Shown: in pieces, positions 51,547 to 58,990 of the stretch
Layout: the number at the start of each line of letters is the position of its first letter
Position numbering within the stretch: the first letter of the stretch is position 1
Source: Pelagibius sp. CAU 1746
Lineage (GTDB): Bacteria; Pseudomonadota; Alphaproteobacteria; Kiloniellales; Kiloniellaceae
Assembly: GCF_039839785.1 (NCBI RefSeq)
Contig: NZ_JBDOQT010000001.1
Coordinates: 3,410,001-3,474,000 of the forward strand
Direction of reading: 5' to 3'
Length of the DNA stretch: 64,000 nt
Position numbers and translations under genes: made by a program
The notes under the pieces: model-generated
Database searches by the model: none
Seen by the model: only the letters and a program-made list of their open reading frames with translations
What the model was told of the DNA's origin: nothing

Positions 51547-51684
51547 TAGAGCAGATCAGGGTCGGCTGGAATCGCCGAAGGCGACCCACCGGCCCTGTGA
51601 ATCTGCTCAATACCTATGAAGTAGATCGGATTCACACGATGAGACGGGACCACATCGTGGCTCCGTCTCATCGTGATCCGATCT
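51547..51684. repeat. Nested inverted repeats downstream of the cytochrome P460 gene
   Basis: An outer pair, GAGCAGAT near 51549-51556 and ATCTGCTC at 51601-51608, forms one stem-loop. A second strong one has arms 51623-51647 and 51663-51684 (8 plus 12 paired bases with a small bulge). The second overlaps the P460 stop codon. TAGAGC(A/G)GATC-type ends also occur at 53356, so this is probably a dispersed element, and the second hairpin may terminate the P460 transcript. Confidence 0.55.
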
Positions 51685-52339
51685 AGGGCACCATGCGGGC
51701 CGGCAGGCCGGTCTTCGCTTCCTGGACCGTGCCGAGCACCGGATAGCCCTCCACGTAGATCCAGTCGCTCGCCTTGGCAGGCTCGTGGCAGGCAACGCAT
51801 TCGGCCTGGAAGTCTTCGGTGACCGGCGTGGCGGGATCGGCGGCATCGAAGTAGGCCCACCCCCAGCCCTCGCCCCACAGGGGATTGCCCGCGAAGCGCC
51901 CCGAGGAGTCCTTCACCATGACGAACCAGCCGGCGCGCGCCGCGGCGCGGGAGACGTGGCCCGTGGTCATGTCCTCGGAGACGGCGGAAAAGAGCTCCTT
52001 CACCAGCACGCTGCCCTCCGGAAAGGTGCCGGTCTTCCGGTAGGCTTCGATGACGCCGGGCTGGGCATAGACGACGTGGAACTCCGCGGCGCCGCCGCCG
52101 GGCTCATCGCCCGCGATCGACCAGCCGCCGAGCAGGCGCCAGTCGGCGCCGTAGTCGATCGCCGGCACGCGGATGTTGCCCTGGGCGTCGACCGCCGCCT
52201 CGTAACCGGGCAGGTAGCCGCCGGCCCCAGTGCCCGCCGGGCCGCTCACCTGGGCCGCCGTCGCGGCGGCGACAATGAAAATGCCCAGCAGAACGAGCGC
52301 CAGGGCAAGGGCCAGAAATCTTGAGGAAAATGTACGCAT
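51683..52339 (-). CDS. Cytochrome P460 family protein
   Basis: The 218-residue protein has an N-terminal export signal (RFLALALALVLLGIFIVAAATAA) and one haem site CVACHEPA near residue 182. DYGADWRLLGGWSI, VVYAQPGVIEAYRKTGTFPEGSVLVKELF and GWGWAYFDA are typical of cytochromes P460, periplasmic c-type haem enzymes that oxidise hydroxylamine or related nitrogen compounds. The Lys that cross-links haem in P460 cannot be placed with certainty. It diverges from the LysR gene at 52465. Confidence 0.85.
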   Translation of the reverse strand: MRTFSSRFLALALALVLLGIFIVAAATAAQVSGPAGTGAGGYLPGYEAAVDAQGNIRVPAIDYGADWRLLGGWSIAGDEPGGGAAEFHVVYAQPGVIEAYRKTGTFPEGSVLVKELFSAVSEDMTTGHVSRAAARAGWFVMVKDSSGRFAGNPLWGEGWGWAYFDAADPATPVTEDFQAECVACHEPAKASDWIYVEGYPVLGTVQEAKTGLPARMVP

Positions 52340-52431
52340 CTCTCGGACTTTCTATACTGAACAGGGGGAAATCCAAGCCAGAAGCTGTGCCCGAGAAGTC
52401 ACCTTTACAAATATAAATTTCTCACATATCC

Positions 52432-52446
52432 ATAACCAACAGTTAT
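52432..52446. promoter_or_regulatory. LysR-type box between P460 and LysR genes
   Basis: ATAAC-CAACA-GTTAT is a perfect dyad with five-base arms and contains the T-N11-A core of LysR-family sites. It lies 18 bases upstream of the LysR start and 93 bases from the P460 start in an AT-rich stretch. Confidence 0.5.
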
Positions 52447-52464
52447 CAATGGAAAGACACCGCC

Positions 52465-53358
52465 GTGGAGCTTTACCAGATCCGCTATTTCCTGGCCGTT
52501 GCCCGCAGCCTGCATTTCACCCAGGCGGCGGAGGAAGCCGGCGTCTCCCAGCCCGCCCTCACCAAGGCGGTGCGCAAGCTGGAGGAGGAACTGGGCGCAC
52601 CCCTCTTCCTGCGCCAGGGCCGCCAGGTGTTGCTCACCGACTTCGGCCGCGTGATGCGCGAAAAGCTGGAGCGGGTGGTGGCCGCGCGCGAGGAGGCCGA
52701 GGAGGCCGCGCGTCAGTTCCTCAAGCCGGCAGAGATCCGCCTCAATGCCGGGGTCATGTGCACCCTCGGCCCCCGGCCGCTGCTCGGCTTCCTCGACCGC
52801 TTCCGCCTGGAACACCCGAACATCGAACTGCACCTGCACGACGTGACGGCCGCCAACGCCGTCGACAAGCTGAAGGGCGGCGAGGTCGACTGCGCCGTCC
52901 TGGCCTGCCCCGCCGGCAAGCTGCCGGCGCCCCTGAAAGGCAAGCGGCTCTACCGCGAGCGCATGATCGTCGCCTTCTCCCGCGACCACCGCTTCAACAC
53001 GCAAAGACAAGTGCGCTTCGAAGAGCTTGACGGGGAGCGTTACATCGACCGCCTGCACTGCGAGTTCCGCTCGGCCTTCCTGGACCGGGTCGGCAGTCAC
53101 GATATGTCGCTGACCTTCCCTTACGCCAGCGAACGCGAGGACTGGATCCAGGCGATGATCGCCAATGGCATGGGCATCGGCCTGCTGCCGGAGTTCAGCG
53201 TCCTGCAGCCCGACATCGCCAAACGCCCGGTGATCGAGCCGAGACTCTACCGCAGCGTCGAACTCGCCTACCTGCCGGGCCGCGAAGCCTCCGCCGGGGT
53301 GAAGGCCCTGGTCGAGTTGGCAGGGCGGCACCTCTGGCCGCAAGCCGCGGACAACTAG
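52465..53358 (+). CDS. LysR-family transcriptional regulator
   Basis: The 297-residue protein has the LysR helix-turn-helix (LYQIRYFLAVARSLHFTQAAEEAGVSQPALTKAVRKLEEELGAPLFLRQGR) and a periplasmic-binding-protein-like effector domain (from about 90: IRLNAGVMCTLGPRPLLGFLDRFRLEHPNIELHLHD). The start is GTG at 52465. The divergent P460 gene is the natural candidate target, but no ligand can be named. Confidence 0.9.
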   Translation: MELYQIRYFLAVARSLHFTQAAEEAGVSQPALTKAVRKLEEELGAPLFLRQGRQVLLTDFGRVMREKLERVVAAREEAEEAARQFLKPAEIRLNAGVMCTLGPRPLLGFLDRFRLEHPNIELHLHDVTAANAVDKLKGGEVDCAVLACPAGKLPAPLKGKRLYRERMIVAFSRDHRFNTQRQVRFEELDGERYIDRLHCEFRSAFLDRVGSHDMSLTFPYASEREDWIQAMIANGMGIGLLPEFSVLQPDIAKRPVIEPRLYRSVELAYLPGREASAGVKALVELAGRHLWPQAADN

Positions 53359-53365
53359 AGCGGAT

Positions 53366-53638
53366 CTACAGCCGCGGCACGGCCCAGCGCGCCGCTTCGG
53401 CGATATTGTGCAGACGCCGCGACGAAGCGACTGGCGGCGCTACGGCGTAGTCCTGGACATCTCGACCCGCGCCGCAGTCGTGCCGGGCCGCCCGCTCCAG
53501 ACTCCCGAACATCCTTTGCGTCTCCAACCCGGCGCCGGGGCAGCGGCGCAGGACGGCGGCCAAACGCGCGAAGGCGCGGCCGAGTTGCCAAGACGCGGCC
53601 AAGCCGATGTTCTCCCGTACCGAAACGATGCGCGTCAT
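53366..53638 (-). CDS. Small hypothetical protein (DUF1127-like size)
   Basis: A 90-residue reading frame starts at ATG 53638 with GGAGGA 7-12 bases upstream. The sequence begins TRIVSVRENIGLAASWQLGRAFARLAAVLRRC, an amphipathic helix rich in Arg and Ala, and has no recognisable domain. It diverges from the LysR gene at 53748 across the dyad at 53696, the usual position of a LysR target. The good ribosome-binding site and position are the only support; it could be spurious. Confidence 0.4.
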   Translation of the reverse strand: MTRIVSVRENIGLAASWQLGRAFARLAAVLRRCPGAGLETQRMFGSLERAARHDCGAGRDVQDYAVAPPVASSRRLHNIAEAARWAVPRL

Positions 53639-53695
53639 GGCGTCCTCCATCACGAAAATCGGGTTTGGAGGGAATTTAGGCGCTCCGCGTATCCA

Positions 53696-53727
53696 GGATA
53701 ATATGGTATATTCGGAAAATATTATCC
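53696..53727. promoter_or_regulatory. AT-rich dyad upstream of the second LysR gene
   Basis: Nine-base arms GGATAATAT (53696-53704) and ATATTATCC (53719-53727) are exact inverted repeats with a 14-base spacer. It ends 20 bases upstream of the LysR start and lies 58 bases from the divergent small gene; it is the probable autoregulatory site. Confidence 0.65.
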
Positions 53728-53747
53728 CGAATTATGGGACATAGAAT

Positions 53748-54650
53748 ATGAACCTTCACACCGCCATGTCCGTCTTCGTCGAGGTCGCCAAGGCGGGCGG
53801 ATTTGCCGAGGCGGCGCGCAGACTTGGCATGTCCACCACGACGGTCAGCCGCCACGTCGCCGACCTGGAAAGCGAACTGGGCGCCACCCTGCTGCGCCGC
53901 ACGACACGCCACGTCAGCCTGACCGAAGCGGGCAACCGTTACCTGCCGCGCGCGGCGACGCTGCTGGAGGAACTTGCCAGCCTCAACGCCGAGATCAGCA
54001 GCGCCGATGCGACACCGCAGGGCCGGCTCCGCATCACCGCTCCGCCGGCGCTCGGCAACGACTGGATCACCGAACTGGCGGTCGACTTCGTGGAAGCCTA
54101 TCCGGACATCGAACTGGAACTCGACCTGACCGAGCGCATGGTCGACCTGGTCGAGGAAGGCTACGACGCGGCCATCCGCAGCGGTGCCCTGCCGGACTCC
54201 TCGCTGATCGCCCACCGCATCGTCGAGATGCGCTACGTCCTCTGCGCCAGCCCCACTTACCTGGAGAACTACGGCACCCCGCAACAGGCGGAAGACCTCG
54301 CGGGCCATCGCAGCGTCTATTGGTGCGGCGGCGCAAACCCCGGCCACTGGCCCCTGACGCGCAACGGCGTTCCGGTCCAGGCGCCGCTGCGGCCGCGCCT
54401 GCAGGTCAGCAACTTCGCCGCCCTGCTGGAGTCGGCGCGCCGCGGGATCGGGCTCGCCGTGCTGCCGCTGATCACGGTGCGCGACGACCTCGAGGCCGGG
54501 CGCCTCCTGCGCGTGCTGCCGGACTGCGAGGCCGACCACGGCATGCTGAACCTGGTGCGCCCGCCGACCCCCTTCGAGCCGGCAAAGCTGCGCGTCTTCA
54601 TCGACTACATCACCGAGGCGCTGCGCGCGCGGGCCGAGGGCCGCGCGTGA
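53748..54650 (+). CDS. LysR-family transcriptional regulator
   Basis: The 300-residue protein belongs to the AaeR/DsdC-like CrgA-type LysR group: HTAMSVFVEVAKAGGFAEAARRLGMSTTTVSRHVADLESELGATLLRRTTRHVSLTEAG, then an effector domain beginning GRLRITAPPALGNDWITELAVDFVEAYPDIELELDL. A clear dyad lies in the promoter. No neighbouring catabolic gene points to an inducer; the divergent small gene may be a target. Confidence 0.92.
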   Translation: MNLHTAMSVFVEVAKAGGFAEAARRLGMSTTTVSRHVADLESELGATLLRRTTRHVSLTEAGNRYLPRAATLLEELASLNAEISSADATPQGRLRITAPPALGNDWITELAVDFVEAYPDIELELDLTERMVDLVEEGYDAAIRSGALPDSSLIAHRIVEMRYVLCASPTYLENYGTPQQAEDLAGHRSVYWCGGANPGHWPLTRNGVPVQAPLRPRLQVSNFAALLESARRGIGLAVLPLITVRDDLEAGRLLRVLPDCEADHGMLNLVRPPTPFEPAKLRVFIDYITEALRARAEGRA

Positions 54651-54687
54651 AAGCCTGGACCGTTGCCGGCGCCAGCACGGCCCCACT

Positions 54688-55620
54688 TCAAGGCCGCAAC
54701 GCCGGGGCCAGCCTTTCGTTCCAGTAGCGATGATCGGCGGTATGGGTCGAGAACTGCCAACCGCCGATCCCGCCGAAGTCCGCGCCATAGCGCGACACGA
54801 GCGGCGCCACGATCCGATCGCGCACCACCTCGGGCGGCTGGTAACCATTGCTCGCGTCGTCCCGGTAGATCGGCAGGCCGACGAGCGTTTTCTGCGCCGG
54901 CCAGGCGAAGCCCAGGGCACCACCGGTGATGCCCGCGTAGGAGGCCGGGAAAGGGTCTTTCTCGGCGCCGACAAGATGGCTGGCGATGGGCAGGTCGAAG
55001 TCCGGGTTGTTGTAGTACTGGACCATGATCCAGTCGATGTCCGCTCCGGCCTGACGCAGAATGTCGAGGTAGGGGCCGCCGTGCCAGGACGGATCCAGAT
55101 AGGGCGCCTGCGGGGCATGGGTGATCAACGCGCCCTCCGGCAAGGCCTTGCGCAGCTCGCGGGTCAGCGCCACGAGGAAGCCCCGGCCATCGAAGGCGCC
55201 CTTTGCGGGCGGGCGCTGCAAGGCGGCCTCAATTTCGAAGTCAATATCGACGCCATCCAGGCCGTGCGCGGCAACAAAGCCGGCAAGCACGGCGGCCAGC
55301 GCAGCTTCCCGGCCGACAGCGGCGCGGTAAGCCTCCAAGCGCATGTAGCCGCCGCCGAAGGAGATCAGCACCTTCTTGCCGTCCGCCTGCAACCTGCCGA
55401 CCGCCGCCAGAGGCGCCTCCAGCCGTGGGTCGGGTGCCAGCTTCAGGCCATCCGACAGGGTCACGAAGGAAAGGATGACATGGCTGTACGGCAGCCCGAC
55501 CAGATCCTCCGCCGGGCTGGCATCGGAATTGTAGTAGACGACGAACCTGGGCGTGCCGGGGCTCTCAGCCGCTGCGGCGCAGGGCAGCAGGAGAAGAAAG
55601 ATCAGGCACAGCAGGCGCAA
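54688..55620 (-). CDS. Secreted glycoside hydrolase family 18 protein (chitinase-like)
   Basis: The 310-residue protein has a signal peptide (LLCLIFLLLLPCAAAA) and a GH18 TIM barrel: VVYYNSDASPAEDLVGLPYSHVILSFV, KVLISFGGGYM (the SxGG motif) and the catalytic DGVDIDFE with the acid Glu. WIMVQYYNNP and GIGGWQFSTHTAD supply the later barrel strands. It should hydrolyse beta-1,4-linked N-acetylglucosamine polymers or related glycans outside the cytoplasm. No chitin-binding domain is present. It stands alone, convergent with the LysR gene. Confidence 0.9.
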   Translation of the reverse strand: MRLLCLIFLLLLPCAAAAESPGTPRFVVYYNSDASPAEDLVGLPYSHVILSFVTLSDGLKLAPDPRLEAPLAAVGRLQADGKKVLISFGGGYMRLEAYRAAVGREAALAAVLAGFVAAHGLDGVDIDFEIEAALQRPPAKGAFDGRGFLVALTRELRKALPEGALITHAPQAPYLDPSWHGGPYLDILRQAGADIDWIMVQYYNNPDFDLPIASHLVGAEKDPFPASYAGITGGALGFAWPAQKTLVGLPIYRDDASNGYQPPEVVRDRIVAPLVSRYGADFGGIGGWQFSTHTADHRYWNERLAPALRP

Positions 55621-55654
55621 GAGCTTCTCCCTCGGAACAAGGGCGTAGCATAGC

Positions 55655-58105
55655 CTAGGCTTTCACCCGCGCCATCTGCGGATCATACAGCGCCTCCAGG
55701 TGCAGGGCACAGGGAACCCGTTCCGCAGCGACTTCCAGCTCGTAGCTGCCGGAGGTCAGGAAAGCCTCGTCGACGCCCGCCGCGTTGCGCACGTAGCCGT
55801 AGCCGATGGGCTTGCCCACCGTGTGGCCGTAGCCCGCCGAGGTCAGCCAGCCGACACGCTGGCCGTCGCGGTAGATGGTCTCGCGGCCCAGCAGCACGAC
55901 CTCGGGGTTCTCGACGGTGAAGCAGGCCAGCATCTTCTTCACGCCGCCGGAGACCTGCGCCTCGATGGCGGCGCGGCCCTTGAAGTCGATATTCTTCTTC
56001 AGCTTCACCGCCCAGCCGAGCCCGGCCTCGACGGGCGTGTGGTCAGGGCCGATGTCACTGCCCCAGGCGCGGTAGCCCTTTTCCAGGCGCAGGGTCTCGA
56101 TGGCGCGGTAGCCGGCATTGGCCAGGCCGTGGCCCTCGCCCGCCTTCATCAATGCCTCGTAGACGTTGACCGCGTACTCGGTCGGCAGGTGCAGCTCCCA
56201 GCCCAGCTCGCCCACGTAGGTGACGCGCAGGGCCAGCACCGGGCAGCCGGCGATGCCGATGCGCTTCGCCGTGCCGAACTTGAAGCCCTCGTTGCTGACG
56301 TCGTCGCGGGTCACCTGCGCCAGGATGTCGCGCGACCTGGGGCCCATGAGCGACAGCACCGCGTTGGCCGAGGTGACGTCGAAGAGCTGCGCGTTCATGC
56401 CATCCGGGATGTTGCGCTTGATCCAGTCGAAGTCGTGGGTGGCGAAGCCGGTGCCGGTGACGATGTAGAACTCGTCGTGGGCCGTGCGCGCCACCGTCAG
56501 GTCGCACTCGATGCCGCCCTTGTCGTTCAGCATCTGGGTGTAGGTCAGCGAGCCCACCGGCTTGGCCACGTTGTTGGCGCAGATCCAGGACAGCGCGTCC
56601 TCGGCGTCGGGGCCTTTGAGGACGAACTTGGCGAAGCTCGACTGGTCGAAGAGCACGGCGGCCTCGCGCGCCGCCTTGTGCTCGCGCCCCACCGGCTCGA
56701 ACCAGTTGGGGCGGCCAAAGCTGTAGCGGTCCCTGGCCTCCTCGCCCTTGCCGGCATCGGCGTACCAGTTGGGCCGCTCCCAGCCCAGCTTCTCGCCGAA
56801 GCAGGCGCCCTGCTGCTTCAGGATCGAATAGAGCGGCGAGCGGCGGCAGGGCCGGCCGCTGTCGTGCTCCTCCGAAGGCCAGGCGATGGTGTAGTGCTTG
56901 CCGTAGGCCTCCAGGGTGCGGGTGCGCACCCAGTCGGTGTCGAAGTGCGGGCGCCCGAAGCGGCGGATATCGACAGGCCAGAGATCGTAGGGCGGCTCGC
57001 CGGCGTGAACCCATTCGGCCAGCGCCTGCCCCGCGCCGCCGCCCGCGGCGATGCCGAAAGCGTTGAAGCCGGCGCCGACGAAGAAGTTCTTCAACTCCGG
57101 CGCCTCACCCAGGATGAAATTGCCGTCGGGGGTGAAGCTCTCCGGCCCGTTGATCAGCTCGCGCACGCCCGCGGTTTCCAGCGCCGGTACGCGGCCCAGC
57201 GCCAGTTCCATGAGCTGCTCGAAATGGTCGAAGTTGGAATCCAGCAGCGAGTAGTGGAAGCCCTCCGGGATGCCGTCCATGGCCCAGGGGATGGGGTTGG
57301 GCTCGTAACCCCCCATGACCAGGCCGCCGACCTCCTCCTTGTAGTAGGTCAGGCGGTCGGGATCGCGCAGGGTCGGCAGCTTCGAGGGCACACCCTCTAT
57401 GGGCTCCGTCACCATGTACTGATGTTCGACGGAAACCAGCGGCACGTTGACGCCGACGGTGGCGGCGAGATCGCGCGACCACTGGCCGGCGCAGCAGACC
57501 ACGACCGCGCAGTCGATGCGCCCCTTGTCGGTCACCACCGCCGTTACCCTGCCGTCCTCAACCTCTATGGAGAGCACGGCGGTATCCTCGCAGATCTTCA
57601 CGCCGTTCTGGCGTGCGCCTTTGGCCAGAGCCTGGGTGATGTCGGCTGGGTTGGCCTGGCCGTCGGTCGGCAGGAAAGCGGCGCCGACCACATCGTCGAC
57701 GGTCATCAACGGCCAGAGCTCCTGCGCCTCCTTCGGCGTCATCAGGTGCATCTCCAACCCGAAGGAGTGCGCGGTGGTGGCCTGGCGCTTGACCTCCGTC
57801 CAGCGTTCCTCGTTGCAGGCCAGGCGCAGGCCGCCGTTCATCTTCCAGCCGGTGGCGAGCCCGGTCTCCCCTTCCAGGGTGTTGTAGAGCTCCACCGAGT
57901 TTCCCAGCAACTGCGTGATGTTGGCGTTGGAGCGCAACTGGCCGACCAGTCCGGCGGCGTGGAAAGTCGTCCCGGAGGTCAGCTTGTGGCGCTCGATCAA
58001 AACGGTGTCGCTCCAGCCGAGCTTGCCCAGGTGGTAAGCGGTGGAACAGCCGACAATGCCGCCGCCGATGACGACCGCCTTTGCCGTGGAAGGGAACTCG
58101 CTCAT
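55655..58105 (-). CDS. Dimethylglycine/sarcosine dehydrogenase-type flavoprotein
   Basis: The 816-residue enzyme has a FAD-binding DAO domain (AVVIGGGIVGCSTAYHLGKLGW; FHAAGLVGQLRS marks the covalent-flavin region), a central FAO_M domain, and a C-terminal GcvT-like folate domain (from about 440, with ARTAHDEFYIVTGTGFATHDFDWI and YRAIETLRLEKGYRAWGSDIGPDHTPVEAGLGW). It oxidatively demethylates N-methylated glycine and passes the C1 unit to THF as 5,10-methylene-THF. It is the last gene of a glycine-betaine-type import operon, which fits dimethylglycine or sarcosine as substrate. Confidence 0.9.
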   Translation of the reverse strand: MSEFPSTAKAVVIGGGIVGCSTAYHLGKLGWSDTVLIERHKLTSGTTFHAAGLVGQLRSNANITQLLGNSVELYNTLEGETGLATGWKMNGGLRLACNEERWTEVKRQATTAHSFGLEMHLMTPKEAQELWPLMTVDDVVGAAFLPTDGQANPADITQALAKGARQNGVKICEDTAVLSIEVEDGRVTAVVTDKGRIDCAVVVCCAGQWSRDLAATVGVNVPLVSVEHQYMVTEPIEGVPSKLPTLRDPDRLTYYKEEVGGLVMGGYEPNPIPWAMDGIPEGFHYSLLDSNFDHFEQLMELALGRVPALETAGVRELINGPESFTPDGNFILGEAPELKNFFVGAGFNAFGIAAGGGAGQALAEWVHAGEPPYDLWPVDIRRFGRPHFDTDWVRTRTLEAYGKHYTIAWPSEEHDSGRPCRRSPLYSILKQQGACFGEKLGWERPNWYADAGKGEEARDRYSFGRPNWFEPVGREHKAAREAAVLFDQSSFAKFVLKGPDAEDALSWICANNVAKPVGSLTYTQMLNDKGGIECDLTVARTAHDEFYIVTGTGFATHDFDWIKRNIPDGMNAQLFDVTSANAVLSLMGPRSRDILAQVTRDDVSNEGFKFGTAKRIGIAGCPVLALRVTYVGELGWELHLPTEYAVNVYEALMKAGEGHGLANAGYRAIETLRLEKGYRAWGSDIGPDHTPVEAGLGWAVKLKKNIDFKGRAAIEAQVSGGVKKMLACFTVENPEVVLLGRETIYRDGQRVGWLTSAGYGHTVGKPIGYGYVRNAAGVDEAFLTSGSYELEVAAERVPCALHLEALYDPQMARVKA

Positions 58106-58113
58106 GGATATCC

Positions 58114-58989
58114 TCAGCTTTGCTGAAATTCTTTAACGGCGGCCTGGAAGCGCGCCAGGTTCTCGGCGGTGTAGGCCGGATAGTCGAAGTCGATGTCCGA
58201 GTGGATTTCGGAAACCATGGACCACAGGGTCTCGCGCAGTAGGGAAGCGCACTTCATCGCCTGGTAGCGCCGCCGCAGGCCGTCATCCACCGGCCGCTCG
58301 AAGTAGGTCTCCAGCATCCAGTCTTCCTGCGCGGGCGAGAGGCCGTTGTTGGAGGCCAGCCCGCCGAGATCGAAGAGCGGCGAATTGAAACCGGCATAGT
58401 CCCAGTCGATGAGCCACAGGCGCGCGCCGTCGTCGATGAAGTTGGCGGGCAGCAGGTCGTTGTGGCCGAAGACCATCGAGACGTCGCCCACCGCCTCCTC
58501 CAGCTTCTGCGCCAGGGTCAGCAGGGACGGCAGCAGGCTGGCATGCGCGCTGTCGCCTTCCTTCAGGGTCCAGGCGTAGTCGCGGATCACGTGGAAAACC
58601 CAGAAGGCCAGCGCGGGCCCGCGCAGGAACTTCGGCAACTCCCGGTGACAACGGATGACCAGCGGCAGCGCGCGCTCCAGGGTCTCCTGGCGGCGCAGGT
58701 CCTCCTCGCCCAGGGTCTTACCTTCGATGAAGTCGATCACCAGCACGCCGGGCTCGTGATAGACCACCGCCGGGGAGATCCCCGCCTCGGCCGCGGCGCG
58801 GCTGGCCGCCAGCTCGTTGAAGCGCATGACTTGGTGGATTGGGATGTCGTCGCCGACGCGCACCACGTACCTGCGCCCGGCGTCCTCCACCAGGAAGTTC
58901 ACGTTGGTGATCCCGCCGGAAAGCGGCTGCGGCTCGACCTTGCCCTGCCAGAGCTTCAGCGACGTGACTTTCTTGCGCGGATCGGTCAT
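58114..58989 (-). CDS. Choline/ethanolamine kinase-like phosphotransferase (APH family)
   Basis: The 291-residue protein has a kinase-like fold with GGITNVNFLVEDAGRRYVVRVG (nucleotide loop and Lys/Arg region), the catalytic Brenner loop FGHNDLLPANFI (Asp and Asn) and the metal motif LWLIDWDYAGFNSPLFDLGGLA. These are choline kinase/aminoglycoside phosphotransferase features. In an operon with a betaine-type importer and a dimethylglycine dehydrogenase, choline or a related amino alcohol is the probable substrate. It is spaced one base from the permease gene and eight from the dehydrogenase. Confidence 0.85.
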   Translation of the reverse strand: MTDPRKKVTSLKLWQGKVEPQPLSGGITNVNFLVEDAGRRYVVRVGDDIPIHQVMRFNELAASRAAAEAGISPAVVYHEPGVLVIDFIEGKTLGEEDLRRQETLERALPLVIRCHRELPKFLRGPALAFWVFHVIRDYAWTLKEGDSAHASLLPSLLTLAQKLEEAVGDVSMVFGHNDLLPANFIDDGARLWLIDWDYAGFNSPLFDLGGLASNNGLSPAQEDWMLETYFERPVDDGLRRRYQAMKCASLLRETLWSMVSEIHSDIDFDYPAYTAENLARFQAAVKEFQQS

Positions 58990-58990
58990 G

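Noticed and set aside
55700-58126. An 808-codon open frame antisense to the dimethylglycine dehydrogenase gene
   Set aside because: Same GC artefact; no start context or motifs, and the minus-strand gene is unambiguous.
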